Shown: positions 9,174 to 18,774 of the stretch, one piece after another | Layout of the letters: the number at the start of each line of letters is the position of its first letter | Position numbering within the stretch: the first letter of the stretch is position 1 | Assembly: GCA_012842685.1 (NCBI GenBank) | Contig: DUSI01000018.1 | Location: forward strand, 1-64,000 | Source: Candidatus Fermentithermobacillaceae bacterium | GTDB taxonomy: Bacteria; Bacillota; Sulfobacillia; Fermentithermobacillales; Fermentithermobacillaceae | Length of the DNA stretch: 64,000 bases | Direction of reading: 5' to 3' | Made by a program: the position numbers and the translations under genes | Notes under the pieces: generated by a model | Told to the model about the DNA's origin: nothing | Databases searched by the model: none | What the model saw: the letters and a program-made list of their open reading frames with translations, nothing else

Positions 9174-9533
9174 ATGCGTGTCGACGAGCTTGTTTCGAGA
9201 CTGGGTTTGCAGGTTAAGGCGATGTCAAAGGCGGGCGGCGCCAGGGAGATAGGCGGAGGGTTCGTGGGCGACGTCCTCTCCCACGTCATGGCCAACGCCC
9301 GTCCCCAAGACGCGTGGGTGACCGTACAGACCCACGAGAACGTGGTGGCGGTGGCGGTCCTCCTGGACGTGGCTTGTGTAGTTGTGTGTCAGCGGGAGCT
9401 TCCCCCTGAGACTTGCCAGAGGGCGCAGTCTGAGGGGGTTACTCTTCTTTGGACAGAGCAAGGGGCCTTTGAGGTCGCGGGAAAGCTTTACGCTCTTCTT
9501 TCCTCCGAACACAAAGGTTTCCGAGAGCTCTAA
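9174..9533 (+). CDS. DRTGG domain protein
   Basis: 119 aa beginning MRVDELVSRLGLQV with a DRTGG-like core (GFVGDVLSHVMANARPQDAWVTVQTHENVVAVAVLLDVACVVVC); hydrogenase-operon context. Confidence 0.7.
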   Translation: MRVDELVSRLGLQVKAMSKAGGAREIGGGFVGDVLSHVMANARPQDAWVTVQTHENVVAVAVLLDVACVVVCQRELPPETCQRAQSEGVTLLWTEQGAFEVAGKLYALLSSEHKGFREL

Positions 9534-9557
9534 AAGCAATGTGGAAGGAGGGATATC

Positions 9558-10085
9558 GTGTCAGAAAACCGCGAGGAACTTAAGTGCGAGTGCAGGGAGG
9601 CCTACGAGGACATAGACCGGAAGGCCGAAGAGCACCGCGGAGACCCGAGCGCTCTAATCGAGGTCTTGCACTATGCCCAGGAGCGTCTGGGGTACGTCCC
9701 GAGGGACGTTCAGGTACGTATCGCAGAGAAACTGGGCGTGTCCCTGTCAGACGTATATGGGGTGCTTACCTTCTACTCGTTCTTCCGCGAGAGGCCGCGG
9801 GGTAAGTACACCATCTCGTCCTGCCAGGGGACGGCCTGTTACGTGAGGGGAGCTCCCGAGGTCCTGGCGAGGTTCGAAAAGGAGCTCGGCATCAAGGCGG
9901 GCGACTCTACCCCTGACGGGCTCTTTTCCCTGGAGGTCGTAAGGTGCCTGGGCGCCTGCGGTCTCGCCCCGGTGGTGACCGTCAACAAAGACACTTACGG
10001 CAGGGTCACCGAAGACAAAGTGCCGGCGATCCTGAACCTGTACCGCCACAAGGCGGAGGCCGAGGATATTCCGGCAGGGAGCTGA
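9558..10085 (+). CDS. hydC: NuoE-like NADH-dependent hydrogenase subunit (thioredoxin-like [2Fe-2S])
   Basis: LIEVLHYAQERLGYVPRDVQVRIAEKLGVSLSDVYGVLTFYSFF; ligands SCQGTACYVRGA and CLGACGLAPVV. Confidence 0.92.
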   Translation: MSENREELKCECREAYEDIDRKAEEHRGDPSALIEVLHYAQERLGYVPRDVQVRIAEKLGVSLSDVYGVLTFYSFFRERPRGKYTISSCQGTACYVRGAPEVLARFEKELGIKAGDSTPDGLFSLEVVRCLGACGLAPVVTVNKDTYGRVTEDKVPAILNLYRHKAEAEDIPAGS

Positions 10086-10187
10086 GTCCAGGATACTTGG
10101 GCGGATCTATGGGCGCGGGGCTCAGCGGCGCTGGGGGGCGCTGCGCGATGCCCGGCGTGAGACCGGGAAGAGGGGAGTGGTCCGGAC

Positions 10188-10757
10188 ATGGTAGACATCT
10201 CCTTGCACCTTCTCGACCTCATGCAGAACAGCGCCCGCGCGCAGGCGACTGAAGTCGCTTTGGAAGTTGCTGAAGACAGGGAAAGAGACACGCTCACCGT
10301 CACGGTAACGGACAACGGTAAAGGCATGGATGACGAAGAGAAACGGCTGGCCCTGGACCCCTTCTACACGACCAAGCAGGGGAAGAAGGTGGGTCTCGGG
10401 TTGCCCCTGGTCATGCAGGCTGCCAGGATGTGCGGCGGAGACGTAAAGGTCGAGTCCGGACCGGGCTCCGGCACCAAGGTCCAAGTTACGTTCTCCTTGT
10501 CGCACCTAGACAGACAGCCTCTCGGAGATATCCCGGCTACGCTCGTGTCTTTCATGGCCGGGAATCCGGATATAGAGCTCAGTTTCAGCTACGTGGGGGA
10601 AAAAGGCACGTTCCACATGACCAGCAGCCGGCTCTTCTCCAAGCGGGAAAAAGAGACCCTAGGCCAGATAGCTCTGCTCAGTTTGGCAGAGGAGAGACTC
10701 AGGGCCGGTCTGGCTCGAGCCGGGTTCCGGCCCGATGGAGGGGGCGTTATTGGTTGA
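10188..10757 (+). CDS. Stand-alone histidine-kinase-like ATPase protein
   Basis: DLMQNSARAQATEV (N box), VTDNGKGMDDEEKRLALDPFYTTKQGKKVGLGLPLVMQAARMCGGDVKVESGPGSGTKVQVTF (G boxes). No DHp histidine domain. Confidence 0.85.
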   Translation: MVDISLHLLDLMQNSARAQATEVALEVAEDRERDTLTVTVTDNGKGMDDEEKRLALDPFYTTKQGKKVGLGLPLVMQAARMCGGDVKVESGPGSGTKVQVTFSLSHLDRQPLGDIPATLVSFMAGNPDIELSFSYVGEKGTFHMTSSRLFSKREKETLGQIALLSLAEERLRAGLARAGFRPDGGGVIG

Positions 10758-11125
10758 AGTCCATCAAAGATTTGGAACGCGTGAAAGAGCAGGCCCTCGC
10801 GGAGATTAGGCTCCGGGCGTCGTCGGGGTCCCCACGCGTCACTGTGGGCATGGGGACCTGCGGCATAGCCGCCGGAGCGCGAGAGACCATGCTCGCCATC
10901 ATCGACGAGCTGAAGAAACGGCAGAGGTTCGATGTCACCATCACCGAGACCGGGTGTATCGGGCTCTGCGCGAAGGAACCCATCGTGGAAGTCGAGATCC
11001 CCGGTGAACCCAAAGTCGTGTACGGAAACGTGGACGCCGCCAGGGCGAGGCAGATAGTTGCCTCTCACATCGTGAACCGCAGAGTAGTCGACGACTGGGT
11101 CATCAACCGGAAAGAAGACGAGTAG
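10754..11125 (+). CDS. [2Fe-2S] ferredoxin domain protein (HndB-like)
   Basis: TTG start overlapping the upstream [31 protein letters not shown]...[31 protein letters not shown]. Confidence 0.82.
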   Translation: MKSIKDLERVKEQALAEIRLRASSGSPRVTVGMGTCGIAAGARETMLAIIDELKKRQRFDVTITETGCIGLCAKEPIVEVEIPGEPKVVYGNVDAARARQIVASHIVNRRVVDDWVINRKEDE

Positions 11126-11139
11126 AGAGGAGAGGCCCA

Positions 11140-14100
11140 ATGGAGTTCTACCGCAGTCACGTCCTAGTTTGTTCGGGAACCGGATGCCAGGCCTCGGGCA
11201 GCCTTCCTCTCATAGACGCGCTGGAGCAGGAGATAGCCAGAAGAGGTCTGGATAAGGAAGTCAAGGTCATACCGACAGGCTGTTTCGGATTCTGTCGCTT
11301 CGGTCCCAACGCGATGGTCTATCCGGAAGGAGTCTTCTACTGCGGCATACAGAAAGAGGACGTCCCCGAATTCGTGGAAGAACACCTGATCAAGGGCCGC
11401 GTGATCCAGAGGCTCCTCTACCGCGAACCGGATACCAAAGCCACCGTAGTCGATTTTGAAGACATACCCTTCTTCAACAAGCAGACCAGGATAGTCCTGG
11501 AAAACTGCGGAGTCATTAACCCTGAGTCCATCGAGGAGTATATAGCCCGCGACGGGTATTTCGCCCTGGGGAAGGCCCTGGAGATGAAACCGGAAGAGGT
11601 CATCGACATCGTGAAGAGGTCGGGCCTCAGGGGCCGCGGCGGGGCGGGCTTCCCGACCGGTCTCAAGTGGGAGTTCACGGCCAAAGCCGAGGGGTCGCCG
11701 AAATATGTCTTGTGCAATGCCGACGAGGGCGATCCCGGAGCGTTCATGGACCGCTCCACAATCGAGGGCGATCCCCACAGGGTGCTCGAAGGGATGGCCA
11801 TCGCGGGTTACGCGGTGGGCGCTTCCCGCGGGTTCATCTACATCAGGGCGGAGTACCCTCTCGCCGTGCAGAGGCTCCAGAAGGCCATCGAGCAGGCCCG
11901 TGAGTACGGGCTCCTGGGAAAGAACATCCTGGGCAGCGGGTTCGATTTCGACATCGAACTGCGCCTGGGCGCGGGAGCCTTCGTCTGCGGCGAAGAGACG
12001 GCGCTCATGAACTCGGTCATGGGCCGGCGCGGAGAGCCGAGACCCAGGCCGCCATTCCCCGCCACTTCGGGCCTCTGGGGCAAGCCCACGGTCATCAACA
12101 ATGTTGAGACCTTCGCCAACGTACCGACCATCATGAGGAAAGGCCCCGAGTGGTTTGCGTCCATGGGCACCGAGAAGTCCAAGGGCACCAAGGTGTTCGC
12201 CCTGGCAGGCAAGATAAACAACAACGGTCTTGCCGAGATCCCCATGGGCACGACCATCGGAGAGATAGTGTTCGATATAGGAGGCGGCCTCTCCAATCCG
12301 GGGAAGAGGTTCAAGGCGGTGCAGACCGGTGGTCCGTCCGGCGGCTGCATCCCGGCACAGTACCTGAATACCCCGGTCGACTACGAATCCCTGGCAGAGC
12401 TCGGGACCATCATGGGTTCGGGCGGCTTCATCGTCATGGATGAAGACACCTGCATGGTGGACCTCGCCAAGTTCTTCCTGGAATTCGTCCAGTCTGAGTC
12501 CTGCGGAAAGTGCGCGCCTTGCCGCATAGGCACGAAAGAGATGCTCGACATCTTGAAGCGCATCTCCAGGGGCGAGGGCAAAGAGGGCGATATCGAGCTC
12601 TTGGTCGAATTGGGCGAGACCATCAAGCAGACGGCCCTGTGCGGCCTTGGTCAGAGCGCTCCGAACCCCGTGCTTTCCACCATCAAGTACTTCCGCGAAG
12701 AGTACGAGGCGCACATAAGGGATAAGAAGTGTCCTGCTTCGGTATGCGCCGCGCTGTTTAACGCTCCTTGCCAGAACACTTGCCCTGCCGGGGTGGATGT
12801 CCCCATCTACGTCGACCTCGTAAGGCAGGGACGGTACGCCGAGGCCTACGAGGAGATCATGAGAGAGAACCCGCTTCCCGTGGTCTGCGGCAGGGTGTGC
12901 AACCATCCGTGTGAGTCCAAGTGCAGGAGAGCCCAGCTGGATGAACCCATCGCAATCCGGGAACTCAAGCGCTTCGCCGCAGATTACGCGATGAGCCTGA
13001 ACGGCCAGAGGCCGCGGCCCGTGAGGAAGAGTTCAACCGGCAAGAGAGTCGGTATCGTCGGCGGCGGTCCTGCGGGACTCACTGCGGCGTACTACCTGGC
13101 TCTCCAGGGGCATCACGTGACCATATACGAAGCCTTGCCCGTCCTGGGCGGCATGCTTGCCGTAGGAATCCCCGAGTACAGATTGCCCAAGAAGCAACTG
13201 GCCAAAGACATTGAGACCATAACGGCCCTCGGTGTCGAGGTTAAGACCGGGGTGAAAGTGGGCAAGGACATCACCTGGGAAGAGCTCAGGAAGAACCACG
13301 ATGCCGTGTTCGTGGCCATAGGGTGCCACAAGGACCAGACTATGGGCATTCCGGGAGAGGACCTGCCCGGCGTGATACCCGGCGTGAAGCTCCTCCGCGA
13401 CCTGGGTCTCGGCAAGAAGATAGACCTCACCGGCAAGAAAGTCATCGTCGTTGGTGGCGGAAACGTGGCCATGGACGCCGCCAGGTCCGCAAGGCGCCTC
13501 GGCGCCGAATCCGTGACCGTCGTGTACAGGCGCCGCAAGGAAGACATGCCGGCCCTCCTCGAGGAAGTGGAGGCTGCCGAAGAGGAAGGCATCGTCTTCA
13601 AGACCATGGTGAACCCGGTGGCGCTCGTGGGCGACGGGCGGGTGCAGGCGGTGAGGTGCGTAGTCATGAGGCCCGGCGAATTTGACTCTTCGGGTAGGCG
13701 GCGCACTTACCCGGTCGAGGGCAGCGAGTTTGACTTGCCTTGCGACGTGTTCATCCCCGCCATCGGCCAGGTCACTGACCCCGACGGGCTCAAAGAGTCC
13801 GGCATTGAGTTCGCGAGGAACGTCTTCAAAGCGGATCCCAAGACCATGGCGACTTCCGTGGAAGGTGTCTTCGCCGGTGGTGACTGCGTGAGCGGGCCTG
13901 CCACCGTGATAGAGGCCATCGAGGCCGGCAAGCGCGCGGCACGAGCGATCCACGCCTACCTCGGTGGAGAAGGCGACGTCGTCCCGCCGGCCAAGCACGA
14001 GAGGAAGCTCTCGGCCCCGGTCAACGAGGAGAAGACCAGCAGGCTCCACGGGAAGGTTGTGCCCGTCGCGACGAGAGTGAGGTCCTTCACAGAAGTGGAG

Positions 14101-14169
14101 ATCGGATTCGACGAGGAGGCAGCCAGGCGCGAAGCCTCGAGGTGCCTCCGCTGCGATGTGAAAGGATAG
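11140..14169 (+). CDS. hydB: NuoF/HydB-like FMN/Fe-S subunit fused to a GltD/NfnB-like FAD-NAD(P) oxidoreductase domain
   Basis: 1009 aa in one frame. N-terminal 2Fe-2S thioredoxin fold ([11 protein letters not shown]...[11 protein letters not shown]); FMN/NADH site ([31 protein letters not shown]); [11 protein letters not shown]...[10 protein letters not shown]; then GltD-type Fe-S ([25 protein letters not shown]) and dinucleotide motifs [21 protein letters not shown] and [38 protein letters not shown]. Confidence 0.93.
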   Translation: MEFYRSHVLVCSGTGCQASGSLPLIDALEQEIARRGLDKEVKVIPTGCFGFCRFGPNAMVYPEGVFYCGIQKEDVPEFVEEHLIKGRVIQRLLYREPDTKATVVDFEDIPFFNKQTRIVLENCGVINPESIEEYIARDGYFALGKALEMKPEEVIDIVKRSGLRGRGGAGFPTGLKWEFTAKAEGSPKYVLCNADEGDPGAFMDRSTIEGDPHRVLEGMAIAGYAVGASRGFIYIRAEYPLAVQRLQKAIEQAREYGLLGKNILGSGFDFDIELRLGAGAFVCGEETALMNSVMGRRGEPRPRPPFPATSGLWGKPTVINNVETFANVPTIMRKGPEWFASMGTEKSKGTKVFALAGKINNNGLAEIPMGTTIGEIVFDIGGGLSNPGKRFKAVQTGGPSGGCIPAQYLNTPVDYESLAELGTIMGSGGFIVMDEDTCMVDLAKFFLEFVQSESCGKCAPCRIGTKEMLDILKRISRGEGKEGDIELLVELGETIKQTALCGLGQSAPNPVLSTIKYFREEYEAHIRDKKCPASVCAALFNAPCQNTCPAGVDVPIYVDLVRQGRYAEAYEEIMRENPLPVVCGRVCNHPCESKCRRAQLDEPIAIRELKRFAADYAMSLNGQRPRPVRKSSTGKRVGIVGGGPAGLTAAYYLALQGHHVTIYEALPVLGGMLAVGIPEYRLPKKQLAKDIETITALGVEVKTGVKVGKDITWEELRKNHDAVFVAIGCHKDQTMGIPGEDLPGVIPGVKLLRDLGLGKKIDLTGKKVIVVGGGNVAMDAARSARRLGAESVTVVYRRRKEDMPALLEEVEAAEEEGIVFKTMVNPVALVGDGRVQAVRCVVMRPGEFDSSGRRRTYPVEGSEFDLPCDVFIPAIGQVTDPDGLKESGIEFARNVFKADPKTMATSVEGVFAGGDCVSGPATVIEAIEAGKRAARAIHAYLGGEGDVVPPAKHERKLSAPVNEEKTSRLHGKVVPVATRVRSFTEVEIGFDEEAARREASRCLRCDVKG

Positions 14170-14180
14170 GGGGGATCAGG

Positions 14181-15980
14181 ATGGCTACGGTAACACTGAC
14201 CATAGATGGCAAGCAGGTAACCGTCCCGGAAGGCACCTCTATCCTCGAGGCGGCCAAGACGGTAGGGATCGATATTCCCACTCTGTGCTATCTCAAAGAC
14301 CTAAACGTCATCGGGAGCTGCCGCGTGTGCGTGGTGGAAGTGGAGAGGGCAAGGACCCTCCAGGCGGCCTGCGTGACGCCTGTTTCAAACGGCATGGTCG
14401 TCCACACGAACTCGCCCGCCGTCAGGCAGGCCCGAAAGATGATCGTCGAGCTCATACTGGCGGACCATCCCTACGAGTGTCCCACCTGCCCGAGGAACCT
14501 GAACTGCGAACTCCAGTCCCTGGCCGATAGGCTGGGCATAAGGAGAGTCAGGTTTGAGGGTACCCGGGAACACAAAGAGGCGGACTACTCTACACCGGCC
14601 CTGGTGAGAGATCCCGACAAGTGCATCCTCTGCAGGCGCTGCGTGGCTGTCTGCGAGAAGGTCCAGGGCGTCTACGCCATAGGGCCACTGGGGAGAGGCA
14701 TGGACACCGTGGTCGGGCCGGCATGGGGAGAGACCATGGCGGAGAGCCCGTGCGTCATGTGCGGCCAGTGCGTCCTGGTCTGCCCGGTAGGCGCGCTCTA
14801 TGAAAGGGATGACACCGAGGCGGTATGGAAGGCCATTCAGGACCCGACGAAGCACGTGGTGGTCCAGACGGCTCCCGCCACCAGGGTCGCCATAGGAGAA
14901 CCCTTCGGGCTTCCTCCAGGGAGCATTTCCACCGGCAAGATGGTGGCTGCCCTGAGGAGGCTCGGGTTCGATAAGGTCTTCGATACCGACTTCACCGCCG
15001 ACCTCACCATCATGGAAGAGGGCTCGGAACTTCTAGAGCGCCTTGAGAAGGGAGGAGCTCTCCCGCTCATCACCTCCTGCAGCCCCGGGTGGATCAGGTA
15101 CATGGAAGAGTTCTACCCGGAGCTCGCGGATAATGTCTCCAGCTGCAAGTCGCCCCAGCAGATGTTTGGGGCCCTCGTGAAGACCTACTACGCCGAGAAG
15201 ATGGGGATCGACCCGAAGGACATAGTGTCGGTCTCGATCATGCCGTGCACGGCGAAGAAGTACGAGTGCCAGCGTCCCGAGATGAGGGATTCCGGCTATC
15301 AGGACGTGGACTATGTCCTAACGGTGCGCGAACTGGCCCGGATGATCAAGGAAGCCGGCATCGACTTCGCCAGCCTGCCCGATGAGGACTACGACGCGCC
15401 TCTGGGCATCGGCACGGGCGCAGGAGTCATATTCGGCGCCACGGGTGGAGTGATGGAGGCTGCCTTGAGGACCGTCTACGAGCTGGTGACGGGGAAGACC
15501 CTTGAGAAAATAGACTTCGAAGAAGTACGCGGCTTCCAGGGGCTCAAGATCGCCACCGTCCCGGTGGGAGACCTGAACGTCAGGGTGGCGGTCGCCCACA
15601 CGCTGGCCAACGCCAAGGCCATCCTCGACAGGGTGAAGAACGGAGAAGAGTTCCACTTCATCGAGATAATGACCTGTCCGGGAGGATGTATAGGAGGCGG
15701 CGGCCAGCCGATCCCGACCGACACGGATATCAGGCTCAAGCGCATCGCCGCCATCTATGAGGCGGATAAGGGTCTGCCGCTCCGCAAATCCCACGAGAAC
15801 CCCGTGGTGCAGGAGCTGTACAAGACCTATCTCGGGAAGCCCCTGTCCGAGAAGTCTCACCACCTCCTCCACACCACCTACAGGCGCCGCTCCAGGCACG
15901 GGAGCATGGTCCAGAAGGAAGACCAGGGGGTGTGGCTCCTGGACAGAGAGGCCGCTGGAAACGGCGGGAGCGACGGCTAG
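14181..15980 (+). CDS. hydA: [FeFe] hydrogenase catalytic subunit (NADH-linked, HydA/HndD type)
   Basis: N-terminal 2Fe-2S, His-ligated cluster (HPYECPTCPRNLNC), two 4Fe-4S motifs (CILCRRCVAVC, CVMCGQCVLVCP), and H-cluster motifs TSCSPGW, MPCTAKKYE, MTCPGGCIGGGGQP. Start placed at the internal ATG after ggggggatcagg. Confidence 0.95.
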   Translation: MATVTLTIDGKQVTVPEGTSILEAAKTVGIDIPTLCYLKDLNVIGSCRVCVVEVERARTLQAACVTPVSNGMVVHTNSPAVRQARKMIVELILADHPYECPTCPRNLNCELQSLADRLGIRRVRFEGTREHKEADYSTPALVRDPDKCILCRRCVAVCEKVQGVYAIGPLGRGMDTVVGPAWGETMAESPCVMCGQCVLVCPVGALYERDDTEAVWKAIQDPTKHVVVQTAPATRVAIGEPFGLPPGSISTGKMVAALRRLGFDKVFDTDFTADLTIMEEGSELLERLEKGGALPLITSCSPGWIRYMEEFYPELADNVSSCKSPQQMFGALVKTYYAEKMGIDPKDIVSVSIMPCTAKKYECQRPEMRDSGYQDVDYVLTVRELARMIKEAGIDFASLPDEDYDAPLGIGTGAGVIFGATGGVMEAALRTVYELVTGKTLEKIDFEEVRGFQGLKIATVPVGDLNVRVAVAHTLANAKAILDRVKNGEEFHFIEIMTCPGGCIGGGGQPIPTDTDIRLKRIAAIYEADKGLPLRKSHENPVVQELYKTYLGKPLSEKSHHLLHTTYRRRSRHGSMVQKEDQGVWLLDREAAGNGGSDG

Positions 15981-16048
15981 CGCCGGCGAAGTCCCGAGCC
16001 GTTGGCGACATAGCATCAGGCAGCAAGTAGGCGCGTTTCCTGAGAAAG

Positions 16049-16084
16049 GGATCCCGGCGGGCTACTCCGCCGGGATCCTTTCTG
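16049..16084 (+). terminator. Rho-independent terminator after the hydrogenase operon
   Basis: GGATCCCGGCGG-GCTACT-CCGCCGGGATCC followed by TTTCT. Confidence 0.85.
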
Positions 16085-16151
16085 GTAGGCTATATTCTGT
16101 GTGGCGCTTATGCGCTTGAAGAGGCAAAGAAGTGCCGGAGGAGGATTCTCT

Positions 16152-17102
16152 GTGACGGCGAAGCGTACGGCGGGATTCTGGGCGCTTGCTGCGACTTGCA
16201 GCCTGCTTTACTACAACACGCTTATTGGCTCGGTGCAAACGAGCATCCCCTTAGCCTTTGTGTTCGGAACCGTTTTCCTCTTACTTATCTACGGGTTTTA
16301 CCTCGAATGGCCGGTTACCTTGGCCAAGTGGGAAGGGCCGGTCTTTTCCCTGAAAGACCTCAAGTTGTTCCTCGGGGTCTTTGCCGGGGCTCTTATCTCA
16401 TACTGGCTCAGTGTAGACTACGCGATGGGCGCAGTCCTGGCATCTGCGCTGGTCGGGCTCGTGGCGGGTCTGGTCCTGCCCGCATATGCGGTGCCCATCT
16501 ACTGTGGAAGCTTCGTAGGGATGGCGTCGCCCATGGTGCTGGGCTGGAAGGAGATCGTCCTTGCGGCCGCTCTGGCCGGCCACCTGTATGTGCTGGCGCA
16601 GGATGTGTTTAACGGTTTCGGTGGGAAACTCGGTACCATTGCGTGCACCGGATGTGTCCTAGTCTGTGCGATCCTAAGGCATCCTCTGCTTTCGGGCACC
16701 ATTCCCACGTGGGAGGTGGGTGTCCGCATACTGGTCACGTCTGTGGCGGCATCTGTCGCGGCCTACTACGTAAACGTCCGGCTAGGGAGGGGACCCGTGC
16801 TCGGCTCTGCCCTGGTGGGCTTCGTGGGTAGTTTGGTGCTTGCCCGGGCGTTCCCTGAGATGGGCTCTACGCTCGCCACCGTGTGCATGTGCGCGTCTTT
16901 CGCCGGGATGTCTTCAAAAGAACGCTTCCCGAACGAGCTGCTCATGGCGGTCGCGGGAGCCGTGACGGGCTTGGTGTTCATGTTCAGCTCCCCCTACATG
17001 GGAGGCGCAGGCGGGAAACTGGGTACCACCGCGTTCGGGGCCGTAATAGCCGTGAACGCGGCTAATAGACTCCTGAGAGGCCTCGGCGCAGGGAAGTTCT
17101 GA
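16152..17102 (+). CDS. Uncharacterised polytopic membrane protein with an internal duplication
   Basis: Many hydrophobic segments; two similar halves (FGGKLGTIACTGCVL and GGKLGTTAFGAVI). Start 16152 (GTG) preferred because GGAGGAGG precedes it; the ORF extends to 16101. Confidence 0.8.
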   Translation: MTAKRTAGFWALAATCSLLYYNTLIGSVQTSIPLAFVFGTVFLLLIYGFYLEWPVTLAKWEGPVFSLKDLKLFLGVFAGALISYWLSVDYAMGAVLASALVGLVAGLVLPAYAVPIYCGSFVGMASPMVLGWKEIVLAAALAGHLYVLAQDVFNGFGGKLGTIACTGCVLVCAILRHPLLSGTIPTWEVGVRILVTSVAASVAAYYVNVRLGRGPVLGSALVGFVGSLVLARAFPEMGSTLATVCMCASFAGMSSKERFPNELLMAVAGAVTGLVFMFSSPYMGGAGGKLGTTAFGAVIAVNAANRLLRGLGAGKF

Positions 17103-17113
17103 AAACACCGCCG

Positions 17114-18247
17114 CTAGTTGGGTTTCAGCAGGCTCACCCCTGCATCGGGTGACACTATGTGGATCCACGTCTGACCGGGCGCCAGGCTGATCCTTTCGCC
17201 CTGGGCATTGTAGAACATGGTCGGTTCCGAGACACCCTTCTTTTCCCATGTGCCTTCCTGGTAGGTACCGCCCAGGAGATATGCCGCCTTGCCGCTTCCC
17301 ACCATCTGGATGTCCAGGCGACCTTCTGAGTCTATCACCCGCATCTGGGCGTACTGGACTATGATGTTGGATGCTAGAACCGGTTCACCGGTGTCCCGGT
17401 CCACGTGCAATACGGGTTCTCCCCGGGAACCTTCCAGGACGTAGCGGTTGTACCCACCTTCTGCAAGCCTGTACTCCACGGCGTAGCTCTTGCCGAAGCG
17501 TATTGAGATGCCTGCCTCGGGCTCCTTTGACCACTCCTTGAACTCATACCTCTGAGACGGGGCGGGGAGTTCTTCGGAAGGGACTTTCCTCAGGTTCTCC
17601 ACCGACGTGTAAAGGTTGTGAGGCATAGACCTTGTCTTATCCCTCCAGAATAGGTGGCCCAAGCGGAACTCGTTGGCGTCCACGACTTTCCACTCGTTTA
17701 TGTACCTGTCCAGCTCAGGGTCGCCTCCGCAGTGGCCGAAAACGGCGCCCCACTCTCTGGCCAGGAGCGCGAGATACGGGCGGGAGCTCCTGACCGGCCC
17801 GACTACTTCGGGCGACCGGCTGTGAAACAGCGCCAGGAACCTGGTGATCCCGCCTTCGGCTGGGATCTCGTACACGATATCCGCCTCGTTGAGACCCGTC
17901 TGAGGCCTCGCGCTTGGGTTGTTATCGATGGCAACGGTCACGGGACTCCCCGGACTGACCATGGGGAGCCCTGTGAGGGGAGAGAGTTCCGCCTGCGGTT
18001 CCTCGGGCATATCCGCCGGCGGCTCGCCTGCGCCGGGCTCTGGGTTCTGGCTCACGGGGGATCCGGCCGGCGTCTCCGTACGCCTGCCGCATGCCGGCAG
18101 GACGGCCATCAAAGCCGCGATCATGAGTATGAGCATCGCCAAAACAGCGGGTTTACTGAGAAACTGAGACTGGGCGCGCGGAGCCCACTTCTTAAGCGGC
18201 GGTACTTTCATCCTGGCTCCCCCAATCGGTGTATAAGTGGATACCAT
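17114..18247 (-). CDS. DUF3048 (YerB-like) lipoprotein
   Basis: LSPLTGLPM...VTVAIDNNPSARPQTGLNEADIVYEIPAEGGITRFLALFHSRSPEVVGPVRSSRPYLALLARE; lipoprotein-like N-terminus. Confidence 0.88.
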   Translation of the reverse strand: MVSTYTPIGGARMKVPPLKKWAPRAQSQFLSKPAVLAMLILMIAALMAVLPACGRRTETPAGSPVSQNPEPGAGEPPADMPEEPQAELSPLTGLPMVSPGSPVTVAIDNNPSARPQTGLNEADIVYEIPAEGGITRFLALFHSRSPEVVGPVRSSRPYLALLAREWGAVFGHCGGDPELDRYINEWKVVDANEFRLGHLFWRDKTRSMPHNLYTSVENLRKVPSEELPAPSQRYEFKEWSKEPEAGISIRFGKSYAVEYRLAEGGYNRYVLEGSRGEPVLHVDRDTGEPVLASNIIVQYAQMRVIDSEGRLDIQMVGSGKAAYLLGGTYQEGTWEKKGVSEPTMFYNAQGERISLAPGQTWIHIVSPDAGVSLLKPN

Positions 18248-18281
18248 CTAGGCCATATTTTAGCAGCAACGTCACCGGCAC

Positions 18282-18310
18282 TTGACACCCGATTTATGCT
18301 AAATTATGTA
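18282..18310 (+). promoter_or_regulatory. Candidate sigma-A-type promoter for the FmdB-like gene
   Basis: TTGACA, 17-nt spacer, TATGTA, located 35-60 nt upstream of the 18345 start. Confidence 0.5.
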
Positions 18311-18344
18311 GGGCTGTCGGGAGTATAGAGGAGGTCAGGTTCTA

Positions 18345-18563
18345 ATGCCGGTCTACGAGTACAAGTGCCCGAAGTGCGGAGTTTTCGAGGTCGAACGCAA
18401 GATCACCGATGAGCCGCTTAAGACCTGTCCTACTTGTGGAGAGCCTGTAAAGAAGCTCATAAGTCATAACATCGGCATCATTTTCAAGGGACCCGGTTTC
18501 TACGTAACTGATAACCGCAGCTCTAGCGACAAGAGCGACAAGGAAAAAGCCGCGGATTCATAA
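18345..18563 (+). CDS. FmdB family zinc-ribbon protein
   Basis: [40 protein letters not shown], with two CxxC knuckles. Confidence 0.92.
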   Translation: MPVYEYKCPKCGVFEVERKITDEPLKTCPTCGEPVKKLISHNIGIIFKGPGFYVTDNRSSSDKSDKEKAADS

Positions 18564-18688
18564 GCATCCGGACTTCAGGGTCAGAGGGTCATAGGCGGTT
18601 TAGGCGTGCTTCACAAACCCTTTCCCTGACAGCTACTACCTGTGGCCCTGTAAGGCACTCATCCATGGATCGAGGCGCTTTCGTGTAT

Positions 18689-18728
18689 ACTCAAGACCCC
18701 GGGGTCTTAGTGCCCCGGGGTCTTGAGT
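18689..18728. terminator. Long perfect hairpin between convergent genes (bidirectional terminator-like)
   Basis: 16-bp stem ACTCAAGACCCCGGGG-TCTTAGTG-CCCCGGGGTCTTGAGT, with no clear T tract. Confidence 0.65.
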
Positions 18729-18774
18729 GTTTGAAGAATCTGTTTGAGCTCTCCGGCCGGGAAGCGTTGGTCCC

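Noticed and set aside
11164-12906. 580-aa minus-strand ORF opposite the HydB fusion
   Set aside because: Antisense to a fully conserved NuoF-type coding region; composition typical of mirror ORFs.
14087-15980. Possible in-frame UGA selenocysteine in hydrogenase proteins
   Set aside because: The H-cluster motif cysteines are encoded by normal codons and the ORFs terminate at expected positions.
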